From contig NZ_LWLP01000001.1 of assembly GCF_001641125.1 (NCBI RefSeq), forward strand, positions 2,996,108 to 3,060,107: a DNA stretch of 64,000 nt, written 5' to 3'. The translations under genes and the position numbers were made by a program. This DNA comes from Arthrobacter sp. OY3WO11. GTDB taxonomy: Bacteria > Actinomycetota > Actinomycetes > Actinomycetales > Micrococcaceae. Within the stretch, counting starts at the first letter, position 1; every line of letters begins with the position of its first letter. Of this stretch, positions 17,070-26,627 are shown piece after piece. The notes under the pieces are model-generated. The model was not told where the DNA came from, made no database searches, and worked only from the letters and a program-made list of their open reading frames with translations.

Positions 17070-18503
17070 ATGGCTTCCCCCACAGAGACTTCCATCGTCT
17101 GGCTCCGCGACGACCTTCGGCTTGATGACAACCCCGCCCTTTCCGAAGCTGCCGCGCTCGGACTGCCCCTGACGATCGTCTACATTTTGGACGAGGAGTC
17201 CGACGGCGTCCGGCCGCTTGGAGGAGCCACGAAGTGGTGGCTGCACCATTCCCTCGCCTCACTCTCGGGTGCACTGGAAGCCAAAGGCTCCAGCCTGCTC
17301 CTCCGCCGCGGGCCGGCCGAGGAGATCATCAGGGAACTCGCAGCCGAAACCAACGCCCGCCACCTGTTCTGGAACCGCCGCTACGGCAGGCCGGAGCGTA
17401 CGGTGGACGCCGCCGTCAAAACGTGGGCCACTGAGAACGGTATTCAGGCCTCCAGCTACCAGGCGAACCTCCTGTTTGAGCCCTGGACTGTCCAGACAGG
17501 CGCCGGCGGGCCGTATAAGGTGTTCACGCCGTTTTGGCGGGCCTGCCTTGCCGGCGCTGATATCCGCGATCCGCTCCAGGTTCCGGGAACGCTGCCGGCG
17601 CCTCCGGACCGAACCGGCAACGCACAGGCGGGCGACACGATTGATGCCTGGGACCTCCTGCCCTCCGCCCCCGACTGGAGCGGCGGACTCGCCGCTGTCT
17701 GGGAACCCGGCGAGGACGGGGCAAGGCACCGGCTCGAAGACTTCCTGGACGGGCCGGCAGAGGAATACGGGACGGGCCGGAATATCCCGGGCGTGGAAGG
17801 TACCAGCCGGCTTTCACCCCACCTTCGGTTCGGCGAAGTCAGTCCCTTCCGTGTGTGGCGGCAGATCCGCCGCCGCTATCCAAGCAAAGTGCCTGCCGAC
17901 GTCGGCATCTTCCGTTCGGAACTTGGCTGGCGGGAATTCTGCTGGCACCTTCTGTACATCAACCCGGATCTTGCCACCCGCAACTACCGTCCGGACTTTG
18001 ACCGGTTCGAATGGGAGAAGCCGGGCAAGGATGAGCTGGAAGCCTGGCAACAAGGCCGGACCGGGTATCCGTTCGTCGATGCAGGCATGCGCCAACTGTG
18101 GCAGACCGGCTGGATGCATAACCGGGTGGGGATGGCCGCGGCGTCTTTCCTGGTCAAGAACCTCCTGACGGACTGGCGCGTCGGGGAAGCCTGGTTCTGG
18201 GACACCCTCGTGGACGCGGACGCAGCCAGCAATCCCGCCAACTGGCAGTGGGTTGCCGGCTCAGGAGCGGACGCCTCACCGTACTACCGGATCTTCAACC
18301 CCGTTACCCAAAGCAAGAAATTCGACGCCGCGGGCAACTACCTGCGCCACTACATCCCCGAGCTGGCGGACCTTGACGGGAAGGCCATCCACGAGCCCTG
18401 GAAGGCGGGCGTGGAACTGGACGGATATCCAGGGCCCCTGGTGGACCTGCCCGAGTCCAGGGAGCGGGCCCTCGAGGCCTACCAGAAGCTCAGGGACAGC
18501 TGA
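17070..18503 (+). CDS. phrB: Deoxyribodipyrimidine photolyase (class I CPD)
   Basis: This 477-aa flavoprotein repairs UV-induced cyclobutane pyrimidine dimers with blue light. The N-terminal antenna-binding alpha/beta domain starts SIVWLRDDLRLDDNPAL. The C-terminal FAD and catalytic domain has TSRLSPHLRFGEVSP, the ELGWREFCWHLL segment, GYPFVDAGMRQLWQTGWMHN, RVGMAAASFLVKNLL and SNPANWQWVAGSGADASPYY, all typical. The ATG at 17070 has no clear ribosome site; TAGCGT lies 6 nt before it, suggesting a leaderless transcript starting right after the pspA palindrome. Confidence 0.96.
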   Translation: MASPTETSIVWLRDDLRLDDNPALSEAAALGLPLTIVYILDEESDGVRPLGGATKWWLHHSLASLSGALEAKGSSLLLRRGPAEEIIRELAAETNARHLFWNRRYGRPERTVDAAVKTWATENGIQASSYQANLLFEPWTVQTGAGGPYKVFTPFWRACLAGADIRDPLQVPGTLPAPPDRTGNAQAGDTIDAWDLLPSAPDWSGGLAAVWEPGEDGARHRLEDFLDGPAEEYGTGRNIPGVEGTSRLSPHLRFGEVSPFRVWRQIRRRYPSKVPADVGIFRSELGWREFCWHLLYINPDLATRNYRPDFDRFEWEKPGKDELEAWQQGRTGYPFVDAGMRQLWQTGWMHNRVGMAAASFLVKNLLTDWRVGEAWFWDTLVDADAASNPANWQWVAGSGADASPYYRIFNPVTQSKKFDAAGNYLRHYIPELADLDGKAIHEPWKAGVELDGYPGPLVDLPESRERALEAYQKLRDS

Positions 18504-18533
18504 CCCGACCAGGGCACAGGCGGCCGGCTCCCG

Positions 18534-19466
18534 TCAGCGGCTGACCTTACCCATCAGGAAAGCGATGGGCCGCAGGAAGAGCGGGCGGGCCAGGAACCAT
18601 GCGGCCACCATGACCACAACCGAGGCGAGGAAAACCCAGAACCCAAACCACCCGTCGTCGTCGCGCACGCCGTACATGTGGTTGAGGTTCCGCAGGGCCC
18701 CCGTGGCGAGCACCAGGAAGACGTGCACCGCGATGAAGGCCACGAAGTAAATCATCACAGGGTAGTGGACGGCGCGCGCCCATTCGATGGGGAATGCCTT
18801 GTTGAGGCCGGCGGCTTTCTTGGGCCAGGCACCAGACATGCGCAGGCCCGTGACAAACGCCAGTGGAGCGGCAATGAAGACAGTAACGAAGTATGAGAGC
18901 AACTGCAGGGCGTTGTAGTTGACCCAGCCGTTCTCGGTGGGCCAGTCCAGGGATGCGTACTGCAGGGCCGCCGAAAGGGCGTTAGGAATGACGTCCCAGC
19001 TGGTGGGGACAATCCGCATCCACTGGCCGGTGGCGAAAAGCAGGACCGCGAACACCAGGCCGTTCAGGATCCACAAGACATCCAGCGTCAGGTGGAACCA
19101 CAGCTCAAGGCTGATTTTGGTGGGCGGGTTCTTCGTCTTGATCAGGCCCTTGTTGTTCCGGGTCCAGTGTCCGCTGGGGCGGGTGGTAGTCCGCACCTGC
19201 CACCCCGTGCGGATGATCAGCAGCAGGAAGAACGCGTTCAGGAAGTGCTGCCATGCAAGCCAGGCAGGAAAGCCCACAGGAGCGTTGTCCGGAAGCTCTG
19301 AGTGTCCCGGATAGTCCGCTACGAAGGAAGCCACGGCAGGCAGCCCCATCAGCCACTTGGCGACCAGCACCACCAGGACCAGCCCCCCGAGGACGGCAGG
19401 CACCGCCCAGTAGAGTCGCGACCGCTTACCCGCCGCGGTACGGGGCTTCTTCGTGGGTGTGGACAT
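18534..19466 (-). CDS. Cytochrome b561-like multispan membrane protein
   Basis: The 310-aa protein has about five or six membrane segments: YWAVPAVLGGLVLVVLVAKW, FPAWLAWQHFLNAFFLLLII, LWFHLTLDVLWILNGLVFAV, LLSYFVTVFIAAPLAFVTGL, YPVMIYFVAFIAVHVFLVLA, and a last one near the end. Histidines in the spans (WQHF, LWFHLTLD, VHYPVM, AVHVFLV) are placed as haem ligands would be in a b561/FDH-gamma type cytochrome. The redox partner is not encoded nearby. The ATG at 19466 has GAGAGGAA upstream; an ATG-like extension to 19499 is possible but less likely. Confidence 0.75.
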   Translation of the reverse strand: MSTPTKKPRTAAGKRSRLYWAVPAVLGGLVLVVLVAKWLMGLPAVASFVADYPGHSELPDNAPVGFPAWLAWQHFLNAFFLLLIIRTGWQVRTTTRPSGHWTRNNKGLIKTKNPPTKISLELWFHLTLDVLWILNGLVFAVLLFATGQWMRIVPTSWDVIPNALSAALQYASLDWPTENGWVNYNALQLLSYFVTVFIAAPLAFVTGLRMSGAWPKKAAGLNKAFPIEWARAVHYPVMIYFVAFIAVHVFLVLATGALRNLNHMYGVRDDDGWFGFWVFLASVVVMVAAWFLARPLFLRPIAFLMGKVSR

Positions 19467-19502
19467 CGAACAACATTCCTCTCGAGAATGACTGGCCAAG
19501 TG

Positions 19503-19517
19503 CTCACTACGTGTGAG
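19503..19517. promoter_or_regulatory. Small dyad CTCAC-N5-GTGAG upstream of the b561-like gene
   Basis: A 15-bp symmetrical site lies 37-51 bp before the ATG at 19466, a reasonable place for an operator. The arms are only 5 bp, so this is weak. Confidence 0.25.
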
Positions 19518-19565
19518 GCTCTGCGAAAGAGAATACTAGGAACTGCACGTATCCACGGAAAAAAG

Positions 19566-19600
19566 AAGACCCCGGCCGGCTGTAGGCCGGTCGGGGTCTT
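19566..19600 (-). terminator. Terminator after downstream initiator tRNA
   Basis: A 15-bp stem with one G-U pair (19566-19580 with 19586-19600; AAGACCCC arm) and a 5-nt loop lies just past the 3' end of the tRNA at 19608. On the minus strand it is followed by TTCTTTTTT, a good T-tract. Confidence 0.85.
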
Positions 19601-19607
19601 CACATAG

Positions 19608-19681
19608 TTGCGGGGACAGGATTTGAACCTGTGACCTCTGGGTTATGAGCCCAGCGAGCTACCGAACTGCTCCACCCCGCG
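19608..19681 (-). tRNA. Initiator tRNA-fMet(CAT), copy 1
   Basis: The minus strand reads a full cloverleaf with anticodon CAT. The anticodon stem has the three consecutive G-C pairs specific to initiators (GGGCTCATAACCC). The acceptor has the C1-A72 mismatch, also specific to initiators. The T-loop is GGTTCAAATCC. A73 is the discriminator and CCA is not encoded. The 74-nt sequence is identical to copy 2 upstream. Confidence 0.96.
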
Positions 19682-19772
19682 TCGCTGAAACAACACTACC
19701 CTAGTTTTCCGGCTTCATTTTCCACTCCGGGATTTTCCCGTCGGATATCCGGGAAGCCCCGGGCTTAAACGA

Positions 19773-19808
19773 AAACATCCGGACACTCTTTCCAGTATCC
19801 GGATGTTT
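19773..19808 (-). terminator. Terminator between the two initiator tRNAs
   Basis: An 11-bp stem (AAACATCCGGA at 19773-19783 with 19798-19808) encloses a 14-nt loop and is followed on the minus strand by TTTTCGTTT. It sits after tRNA copy 2, so each tRNA gene has its own terminator. Confidence 0.8.
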
Positions 19809-19815
19809 CCTTCAG

Positions 19816-19889
19816 TTGCGGGGACAGGATTTGAACCTGTGACCTCTGGGTTATGAGCCCAGCGAGCTACCGAACTGCTCCACCCCGCG
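19816..19889 (-). tRNA. Initiator tRNA-fMet(CAT), copy 2
   Basis: This is identical over 74 nt to the copy at 19608-19681 and has the same initiator features (C1-A72, GGG/CCC anticodon stem). Identity extends a few bases into both flanks (AGTTGC side and GTCGC side), which suggests a recent duplication or gene conversion. Confidence 0.96.
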
Positions 19890-19962
19890 TCGCAAGAACT
19901 ACTTTACCGGCACGTGAACACCAGGCCAAATCGCGAAGGCGTGATCTCCGTCTCGCCAACGG

Positions 19963-19997
19963 AAACGGCACCTGCCCCAAAGGAGCAGGTGCCGTTT
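19963..19997 (-). terminator. Terminator after the UPF0182 gene
   Basis: A perfect 13-bp stem (AAACGGCACCTGC at 19963-19975 with 19985-19997) and 9-nt loop lies about 14 bp after the stop of the UPF0182 gene on the minus strand. Confidence 0.85.
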
Positions 19998-20010
19998 ACC
20001 GCCGTCGTAA

Positions 20011-23000
20011 CTAGCTGGTGGCTGAGGGTGACGGGCTCGCTTCAGGTGCACCGGTGGCTGCCGGCGCCGGCGTGGCCTCGGGTGCGGCGACCGGGATCTT
20101 GGCTTCCGCAGCCACGGCCTTCTGGAGGGCAGCCGTGATCCTCTTCTGCGCTTCTCCATAGGCTGCGAAGTCCCCTGCGGCAAGAGCCGACTGTCCAGCC
20201 TGGATCGCCGCATTCGCTTCATCCAGCGCGGCCTTCAGCTCAGCCTTGGCGTCGGCTCCCGCAGGCGTTCCTGGCGCAGCCGGATCTGCCGGGGTCTGGC
20301 CGTTGTTGTCCGAATCGCCCGCGGCAGCTCCGGAGTCTCCTCCGAAGAGTTGCTTCAGTGCCTCATCCAGGGTGGGAGCGAAGCCCACCTTGTCGCCGAA
20401 GGCCACCAGGACTCGCTGCAGTGTGGGGTACGACGTCTCGCCGGTCGACTTGAGGTAGACGGGCTGGACATACAGGATGCCGCCGCCTACCGGAAGCGTC
20501 AGCAGGTTGCCGTTGAGCACTTCGGACGCTCCCTGGCGCAGCAAGTTAAGGGCCTGCGACACCGTGGGATCCGAGTTGAACTTGTTTTGCGCCTGGCCAG
20601 GACCTGGCACCTGGATCTCCGGCGGGATCTGGAGCAGCCGCAACTTGCCGTAGCTCTCAGCCTTCACACCCGCTTCGTTGCCGGCATCCGAGTCAGCGGC
20701 CAGGAAGCCATAGAGCACGTTGCGTGCGTTCCCGTTGACAATCTGCGGAATGAACGACGACGTCAGCTGGAAGGCGGGCTTGTCCTGGTCCGGCATTTGG
20801 AGGGACATGTAGAACGGCGGCTGCTTAACGCCGCTGTTCGATTCAACGGTGGGATCTGCCGGCACGCTCCAGACATCCTTGGTCTGGTAGAAAGTGGACG
20901 GATCGGTCACGTGGTACTCCCCCAGGAGCTGGCGCTGGACCTTGAACAGGTCCTCCGGGTACCGGACGTGGCTCATGACATCGCCGGACATCTCCGAGAA
21001 CGGTTTGAGCGAGGTGGGGAACACCTTCTGCCAGGACTTCAGCAGCGGGTCCTGGTCGTCCCAGGCGTACAGGGTGACCGAACCGTCGTAGGCATCAACG
21101 GTGGCTTTCACGGAGTTCCGGATGTAGTTGACGGTGCTGTTGGGCAAGGCAACGGCGCGGCCAGACGTGGTCTGGGTGTCCGCCGTGGCGTCGGAGAGCC
21201 GCTCCTGCTGGGAGTACGGGTAGTACTGGCTGGTGGTGTAGCCGTCCACGATCCACTTGACGCGGCCGTCCACCACTGCCGGATAGGCATTGCCATCGAC
21301 GGTCAGGTACGGGGCAACCTTCTCCACGCGTTCACGCGGACTGCGGTCGTAGAGGATCTGCGACTCCGGGTTGACGCCGTCCGAAAGCAGCAGGTCCGAG
21401 GACTGGAACTTAATGGAGTACAGCACGCGGTTGAAGAACGTACCCACGTTGGGGCCGCCATTGCCTTCAAAGGTGTACTGGTTGTCCCCCTCGCCTTCCC
21501 TGCCCGACGGCCGGTCCTGCTCACGCGCAGGGGCACCGTCCGGCGCGCCAACGATCGAGTAGTCCGGCGAGGATTCCCCGAAGTAGATCCGGGGCTCGTA
21601 GGTTGAATCGTCGCCCAGGACACCTGTTGACGGAATACCCGACTGCAGGAACTCCGGCTTGCCGTCCACGGTGAACTTGTTGCCCTTTGCAGCCACGACA
21701 CCGTAGCCGTGGGTGTACACAACGTGCTGGTTGAGCCAGCCCTGCTGGTTGGTTGCCACGTTGGCGGGGTTGAGTTCACGGACTGCGATCACGGTGTCCT
21801 GGATCTTGCCGTCCACCTCGTACCGGTCCACGTTGAGGGCTTCCGGGAACTGGTAGTACGGGCGGTACTGCTCAAGCTGGGAGAACGCATCCGAAATCAG
21901 GTTCGGATCCAGCAACCGGATGTTTGCCGTGGTCTGCGCATCCGGGGCCAAGGCCCCGGTGCTGGCTGTGTTGGTGGCGTCATACCGGTCCACCTGGATC
22001 TTATCCAGGCCGTAGGCCGCACGCGTGTTGTCAATATTGCGCTGGATGTATTCCTTTTCCAGCGTCTCCTCCGAGGGACGAACCTGGAACTGTTGGATCA
22101 CCCAGGGGTAGACACCGCCGGCCAGGATGGACGTGATGACCAGCATCGCGGTTCCGATGACAGGCAGCCGCCATTTGCCGATGATGGCAGCGACCACGAA
22201 CAGGATGGCAACGAGCACCGCCGCCACGGCAAGGATGGCCTTCGTGGGGATGACGGCGTTGACATCCGTGTAAAGCGCACCTGCCCAGCGTCCGCTGTTG
22301 CTCTGCACTGCAGTGAACCGATCCAGCCAGAAGTTGATTCCGAGGAGCACCAGGAAGGAAGCGCCGGCAACTGCGATATGGATTTGCGCAGCCCGGCTGG
22401 TGAAGACGCCGCGTTCCATCAGGCGGATGCTGCCGTAGAGGTAGTGCGTCAGGATGCCCGCAATCCCGGCAATCACCACAACACTGATCAGGAAGCCGGT
22501 TACAAAGCCGAGGAACGGGAGCGTCATCAGGTAAAAACTGATGTCCATACCAAATTCAGGGTCTTCGTTTCCGAAGGGCTCCTGGTTGAAGAACAGAAGG
22601 ACCTTCTGCCACTGGCTGGCGGCGGCACTGCCGGCGAAGAGCCCGAAGAGGACGGGAAGGCCGATCATCACCACGCGGCGGACGGGTTCCAGCTGCGCCT
22701 GGTAGCGGTTCAGGTTGTCCCTGATTTCCGAGTCAGGGGCGTATACCGGCCGGGCGTTGTACGCGATGCGGATCGCGAAGAACACCGCCAGGAACATGAT
22801 GGCGAAACCTGCGGCGAAGATACCGATCCGGACCAGGTTCTCGGTGACGAAGACCTCGATAAAGCCCAACTGCCGGTACCAGAGGACGTCGGTCCAGACG
22901 TTGGCAAAGAAGATGAAGCCCACTACCACCAGGGCAACAACGATCAAGGTGGGCGTCAACGCCCCGCGTCGTGAAGGGGGTCTGCCTGTGGACATGGTGC

Positions 23001-23016
23001 TGGCGGGACGGGACAA
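20011..23016 (-). CDS. UPF0182 family large membrane protein
   Basis: This 1001-aa protein of unknown function has about seven N-terminal membrane segments (to about residue 300), for example [40 protein letters not shown] and [21 protein letters not shown] large extracytoplasmic region follows, with an acidic Asn/Gln-containing stretch and an Ala-rich helical tail (about 920-1000). The family (COG1615) is conserved in actinobacteria and some cyanobacteria. The start is a TTG at 23016 with GAGGT seven bases upstream. It lies 146 bp after the PDZ/Lon-type protease gene on the same strand, a pairing I recall from mycobacteria (Rv3193c-Rv3194c). Confidence 0.93.
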   Translation of the reverse strand: MSRPASTMSTGRPPSRRGALTPTLIVVALVVVGFIFFANVWTDVLWYRQLGFIEVFVTENLVRIGIFAAGFAIMFLAVFFAIRIAYNARPVYAPDSEIRDNLNRYQAQLEPVRRVVMIGLPVLFGLFAGSAAASQWQKVLLFFNQEPFGNEDPEFGMDISFYLMTLPFLGFVTGFLISVVVIAGIAGILTHYLYGSIRLMERGVFTSRAAQIHIAVAGASFLVLLGINFWLDRFTAVQSNSGRWAGALYTDVNAVIPTKAILAVAAVLVAILFVVAAIIGKWRLPVIGTAMLVITSILAGGVYPWVIQQFQVRPSEETLEKEYIQRNIDNTRAAYGLDKIQVDRYDATNTASTGALAPDAQTTANIRLLDPNLISDAFSQLEQYRPYYQFPEALNVDRYEVDGKIQDTVIAVRELNPANVATNQQGWLNQHVVYTHGYGVVAAKGNKFTVDGKPEFLQSGIPSTGVLGDDSTYEPRIYFGESSPDYSIVGAPDGAPAREQDRPSGREGEGDNQYTFEGNGGPNVGTFFNRVLYSIKFQSSDLLLSDGVNPESQILYDRSPRERVEKVAPYLTVDGNAYPAVVDGRVKWIVDGYTTSQYYPYSQQERLSDATADTQTTSGRAVALPNSTVNYIRNSVKATVDAYDGSVTLYAWDDQDPLLKSWQKVFPTSLKPFSEMSGDVMSHVRYPEDLFKVQRQLLGEYHVTDPSTFYQTKDVWSVPADPTVESNSGVKQPPFYMSLQMPDQDKPAFQLTSSFIPQIVNGNARNVLYGFLAADSDAGNEAGVKAESYGKLRLLQIPPEIQVPGPGQAQNKFNSDPTVSQALNLLRQGASEVLNGNLLTLPVGGGILYVQPVYLKSTGETSYPTLQRVLVAFGDKVGFAPTLDEALKQLFGGDSGAAAGDSDNNGQTPADPAAPGTPAGADAKAELKAALDEANAAIQAGQSALAAGDFAAYGEAQKRITAALQKAVAAEAKIPVAAPEATPAPAATGAPEASPSPSATS

Positions 23017-23162
23017 ACTGGGTACCTCATAGCTGGTCGTCAGATAAATCAGAGCGTGAGTGCGGGCGACGTCCGGGACCGATCAAACGGCCGGTTTCGT
23101 CCGTCATATTTGCCACGAGTGGCGGTGGAGCTTAGTTCCTGTCGAGTCTAGTTGCGCCCAGT

Positions 23163-24380
23163 CTAGTTGCCCGGGCACGCCGGAAGGCCGGACGTGTCCT
23201 GACCGTTACCCGCACGTTCGACGGCGTCGCGCGCCTCCGCCAGGGTCTCTACCCGGACTACCTGCAGCCCATCGGGGATGTGCCCTGCTACTTCCGCGCA
23301 GTTGGCGGCGGGCGCGAGGAACAACGTTGCTCCCCCGGCCCGGGCCCCCTGCAGTTTTTGTTCGATGCCGCCGATGGGGCCCACGAGGCCGTCCGGGGAG
23401 ATGGTGCCGGTCCCCGCGATGTGCTTGCCACCCGTCAGGTCTCCCGGTGTAACCGTGTCGATGATCCCCAGGGAGAACATCAGCCCCGCGCTGGGGCCGC
23501 CGACTTTCTCGAGCGAGATCTCGACGTCGAAGGGGAAGGTGAACAGGTATTTGAGCATTACTCCGAGGATGAAGCGGCCCTCGCCATTGTCCTTGGGGGT
23601 GATGGTCTCGGTGACGGACTGCCCGCCACGCTCCACCACCACAGAGACCGGCGAGCCGTTTCCCGCAGCCAGTTCTTCCTGGACGACGGCCAGCGAGGTG
23701 ATGTCCTTGCCGTTGATGGTTTTCAGGATGTCGCCGGGCTGGATCTTCCCGTCCGAGGCTGAATTCTCGGAGAGGCCGGCTGCCTGAAGCTGCTGCCCAA
23801 AGGGAATATCCAGCTCTCTGAGGGCAGAGGCTACGGCGTTCTCCTGCGAAGTGGTCATGGCCACGGAACTCTGTTCCTCGGCCTCTTCCCTGGTGGTTCC
23901 CGTTGGATAGAGCAGTTCCACAGGGTGTACGGCTTTGGCAGGGTCAACCCACGCGGAAAATGCATCGAGGATGCTGACCGGGCCGTTGGGGCCGCCGTCC
24001 ACGTAGACCGTGGTCAGGTCCAGGTTTCCCTTGGCCGGGTAAGTTTCCCGGCCGCTGATGGTGATGACCGGGCTCCCCTGGCTTTCACCCAGGGTGTTGT
24101 ACGTCGGGCCGGGCGACTCCACGACATAAGGAACGGGAAGGGTGCCCACTGCGATTCCCAGGCCCAGCGCCGACATTCCCGCGAGCAGCATCGCCGACAC
24201 TTTCCTGTCCCGGGGAGCGCGTTCCGGGGCGGGCGCACCGCCCGCCGTGCCGTCGTCGGCCCTCTCTCCATGGGCGGACGTGCCCGGCACGCGTGATTCA
24301 CCTGTTTGTGCGGGCAGGCCGCGGGTGAAGAGCTCAGGAGCGTGGTCCTCTGAGGGGTGGCCGCCACGGGTTGTAGTCAC
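23163..24380 (-). CDS. Membrane-anchored PDZ-Lon-type serine protease (YlbL-like)
   Basis: The 405-aa protein has a polar N-terminus, one membrane span (about 62-82; MLLAGMSALGLGIAVGTL), a PDZ domain (about 190-265; AGLSENSASDGKIQPGDILK), and a Lon (S16) proteolytic domain outside the membrane. The Lon Ser-Lys dyad is intact: Ser297 in VGGPSAGLMFSLG and Lys342 in GGIEQKLQGA. There is no ATPase domain. Homologues of YlbL cleave membrane or secreted proteins; the substrate here is unknown. The start is a GTG at 24380 with TAGTCT 7 nt ahead and no ribosome site, so probably leaderless. It is divergent from the DUF2342 gene. Confidence 0.92.
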   Translation of the reverse strand: MTTTRGGHPSEDHAPELFTRGLPAQTGESRVPGTSAHGERADDGTAGGAPAPERAPRDRKVSAMLLAGMSALGLGIAVGTLPVPYVVESPGPTYNTLGESQGSPVITISGRETYPAKGNLDLTTVYVDGGPNGPVSILDAFSAWVDPAKAVHPVELLYPTGTTREEAEEQSSVAMTTSQENAVASALRELDIPFGQQLQAAGLSENSASDGKIQPGDILKTINGKDITSLAVVQEELAAGNGSPVSVVVERGGQSVTETITPKDNGEGRFILGVMLKYLFTFPFDVEISLEKVGGPSAGLMFSLGIIDTVTPGDLTGGKHIAGTGTISPDGLVGPIGGIEQKLQGARAGGATLFLAPAANCAEVAGHIPDGLQVVRVETLAEARDAVERAGNGQDTSGLPACPGN

Positions 24381-24512
24381 CCAACTAAGACTACGCGGTG
24401 CCGGTGGATGCCAGCTCTTTGCCTAGAGCGAACGACGACGGCGTCCGGCAGACAGCCGACCATGGCCGGGGTACCGTGAAGGTTGACAGCCATACCGACG
24501 ATCGGCGGGATC

Positions 24513-25991
24513 ATGACCTCCAATCCACTCAATCCGTCCAACGGCGACGACACCCCCAAGGATCCGTTGACCGAAATGCTGCAGAACCTGATGGGCGGCA
24601 AGGGGATGGAGAATTTCGACCCCGCCGAACTGGCCAAGGCTGCGGGGCTTCCGAACGACCCCAACCTGCTGGCGCAGATGTTTTCCCAGGTGCAGGCAAT
24701 GATGAGCGCCCCTTCGGAGGGGCCCGTCAACTGGCAGCTTGCCCACGACAACGCCCGCCGTGTTGCCGCCAGCGGCAGCGACCCGTCGGTGACGTCCCAG
24801 CAGTCGCGCGAGGTTGATGAGGCCCTGCGCCTGGCTGAACTGTGGCTGGACCCCGTCACGGACCTTCCCGCTACCGGGCTGATCGGCCGCGCCTGGTCCC
24901 GGGCGGAATGGGTTGAAGCCACGCTGGGCACCTGGAAACGGCTGACCGAGCCAGTGGCCAACAGCATCGCGAATGCCCTCTCCTCGGCCATGACGGAGCA
25001 GATGCCGGAGGAAATGAAGTCCATGATGGGCGGGGCGTCCTCGATGCTCCAGAACATGGGCGGCGCGATCTTCGGCATGCAGCTGGGTCAGGCCATTGGT
25101 GCCCTGTCTGCTGATGTGGTCAGCTCCACCGACATCGGGGTCCCCCTCGCGGACCTGGAGATGGCGCTCCTGCCGGCCAACGTCGCGGCGTTCGGGGAGG
25201 GCCTGTCCCTGCCCGAGAACGACATCCGGCTTTTCCTCGCAGTGCGGGAAGCCGCCCACGCACGGCTGTTTGTCCAGGTTCCGTGGCTCCGCGGGCACCT
25301 GCTGGGTGCCATTGAGGCATACGCCCGCGGCATCCACATCGACACCTCACGCATCGAAGAACTTGCACGGGACCTTGACCCCAGCAACCCGGAAGGCATC
25401 CAGGAGGCCCTGTCGCAGGGCGTCTTCATGCCGCAACGGACGCCCGCACAGGACCAGGCCCTTGAGAAGCTTGAGACCGCTCTGGCCCTTGTGGAGGGCT
25501 GGGTGGACGAGCTCACGGCCGCGGCCACCGAGAAGCTGCTGCCGTCCGCGGGCGCACTGCGGGAGACCGTGCGCCGCCGCCGGGCAACCGGCGGTCCGGC
25601 GGAGCATGCCTTCGCCTCCCTGGTGGGCCTGGAGCTGCGGCCCCGCAGGCTGCGCGACGCCGCCACGTTGTGGGCCACCCTCAAGGAAGAGCGCGGCATC
25701 GAAGGCCGGGACGCCATCTGGCACCACCCGGACCTGCTGCCGACAGCCGAGGACCTGGACGATCCCAAGGGTTTCAGCGCGCGCCGCAAACTGGCGGAGG
25801 CCAGCGACAGCGAAGTGGACGACGCCCTGCAGAAGCTCCTCAGCGGCGGCTTCGATTCCGCACCGGAGGCGGAAGAAGGCACTGACGCCGGCGGACAGGA
25901 CGGCACTGCCGACACTGCAAAGGACGACGGCGGGCGTCCGGACGAGGGCAAGGACAACAAAGACGGCCAGGACGGCCAGCCGAAAGGCTAG
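24513..25991 (+). CDS. DUF2342 family, predicted zincin-like protein
   Basis: The 492-aa protein belongs to an actinobacterial family annotated as zinc-dependent metalloprotease. It has DPLTEMLQNLMGGKGMENFD near the start, a Met/Gly-rich middle (MKSMMGGASSMLQNMGGAIF), and the signature VREAAHARLF at about residue 242, where a classical zincin has HExxH. The first histidine is replaced by Arg, so peptidase activity is doubtful. The C-terminus is acidic and disordered (about 445-492). The ATG at 24513 follows GGCGGGA and matches family starts; a TTG at 24483 is possible. Its partner genes (PDZ-Lon protease, UPF0182) are divergent next door. Confidence 0.88.
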   Translation: MTSNPLNPSNGDDTPKDPLTEMLQNLMGGKGMENFDPAELAKAAGLPNDPNLLAQMFSQVQAMMSAPSEGPVNWQLAHDNARRVAASGSDPSVTSQQSREVDEALRLAELWLDPVTDLPATGLIGRAWSRAEWVEATLGTWKRLTEPVANSIANALSSAMTEQMPEEMKSMMGGASSMLQNMGGAIFGMQLGQAIGALSADVVSSTDIGVPLADLEMALLPANVAAFGEGLSLPENDIRLFLAVREAAHARLFVQVPWLRGHLLGAIEAYARGIHIDTSRIEELARDLDPSNPEGIQEALSQGVFMPQRTPAQDQALEKLETALALVEGWVDELTAAATEKLLPSAGALRETVRRRRATGGPAEHAFASLVGLELRPRRLRDAATLWATLKEERGIEGRDAIWHHPDLLPTAEDLDDPKGFSARRKLAEASDSEVDDALQKLLSGGFDSAPEAEEGTDAGGQDGTADTAKDDGGRPDEGKDNKDGQDGQPKG

Positions 25992-26027
25992 GACGCCGCC
26001 CCGGCGGTGGCTGTTTCCAGGACGGAT

Positions 26028-26627
26028 TCAGTCGGCGTCGGGGTCGGCCATGCCGCGTCCGGTGGCAAAGGAGACGCCCTCAAGGAACGCTTTGGCCCGC
26101 TGCGTCTCCGGATAAGCCTCGAGCAGCTGCCAGAAGGCAGAGTTGTGCGCAGCCACCAGCAGGTGGGCAAGCTCATGGAGCAGGACGTAGTCGATCACCC
26201 ATTGGGGCATGGGACGCAGCTTGTCCGAGAGTCTGATGGTTCCCTCTGCCGGAGTGGCAGAACCCCATCGCGAGTTCTGGTTGCTGACCCAGCGCACCGA
26301 CGTCGGTACGGCCCGTCCCCCCAGGTACTTGGCAGACAGTTGGGCCGCATGTTCGGCGAGGGCAGCGTCCGTGGCGGGGCGCCTCTTACCCGCTGCCGCC
26401 CGCCGCTCCCCCTGGCGCTGCAGTTTGGCCACCATCTTGTGTACCCATTCAGCCTCCTGGGCAGCAGTGAACCGGTCGGGTATCGCAACCACCGCAGTTC
26501 CGTTCTCCCAAAATGCGGCTACGGTGCGGGTGCGCCGGGAGGAACGCCGAACCACGACAGGCGCACCGTCCTCCGTGGTGATGGAAGAAGCAGCCGCCAC
26601 CGGATGCCTCGCGGAGTGGCCGGCCAT
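26028..26627 (-). CDS. YgjP-type (M48/DUF45-like) metallopeptidase
   Basis: The 199-aa protein has a full zinc motif, LLHELAHLLVAAHNSAFW, giving HExxH plus a third His ligand, as in YgjP/SprT-like peptidases. Upstream lies the typical VSNQNSRWGSATPAEGTIRL strand. No signal peptide is visible, so it is probably cytoplasmic. Its ATG overlaps the uvrD2 stop by one base (TAATG), so it is translationally coupled to the helicase. It converges on the DUF2342 gene with only 36 bp between, and I see no terminator there. Function in vivo is unknown. Confidence 0.9.
   Translation of the reverse strand: MAGHSARHPVAAASSITTEDGAPVVVRRSSRRTRTVAAFWENGTAVVAIPDRFTAAQEAEWVHKMVAKLQRQGERRAAAGKRRPATDAALAEHAAQLSAKYLGGRAVPTSVRWVSNQNSRWGSATPAEGTIRLSDKLRPMPQWVIDYVLLHELAHLLVAAHNSAFWQLLEAYPETQRAKAFLEGVSFATGRGMADPDAD

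Noticed and set aside
21709..22974. Long plus-strand open frame (421 codons) opposite the UPF0182 gene
   Set aside because: It is antisense to a clear membrane protein gene; composition is His/Asp/Arg-rich as expected from the reverse strand of GC-rich coding DNA, with no domain.
23144..23174. Short direct repeat of GTCTAGTTGC near the end of the PDZ-Lon gene
   Set aside because: Only about 10 bp, two copies; probably a small local duplication with no clear role.
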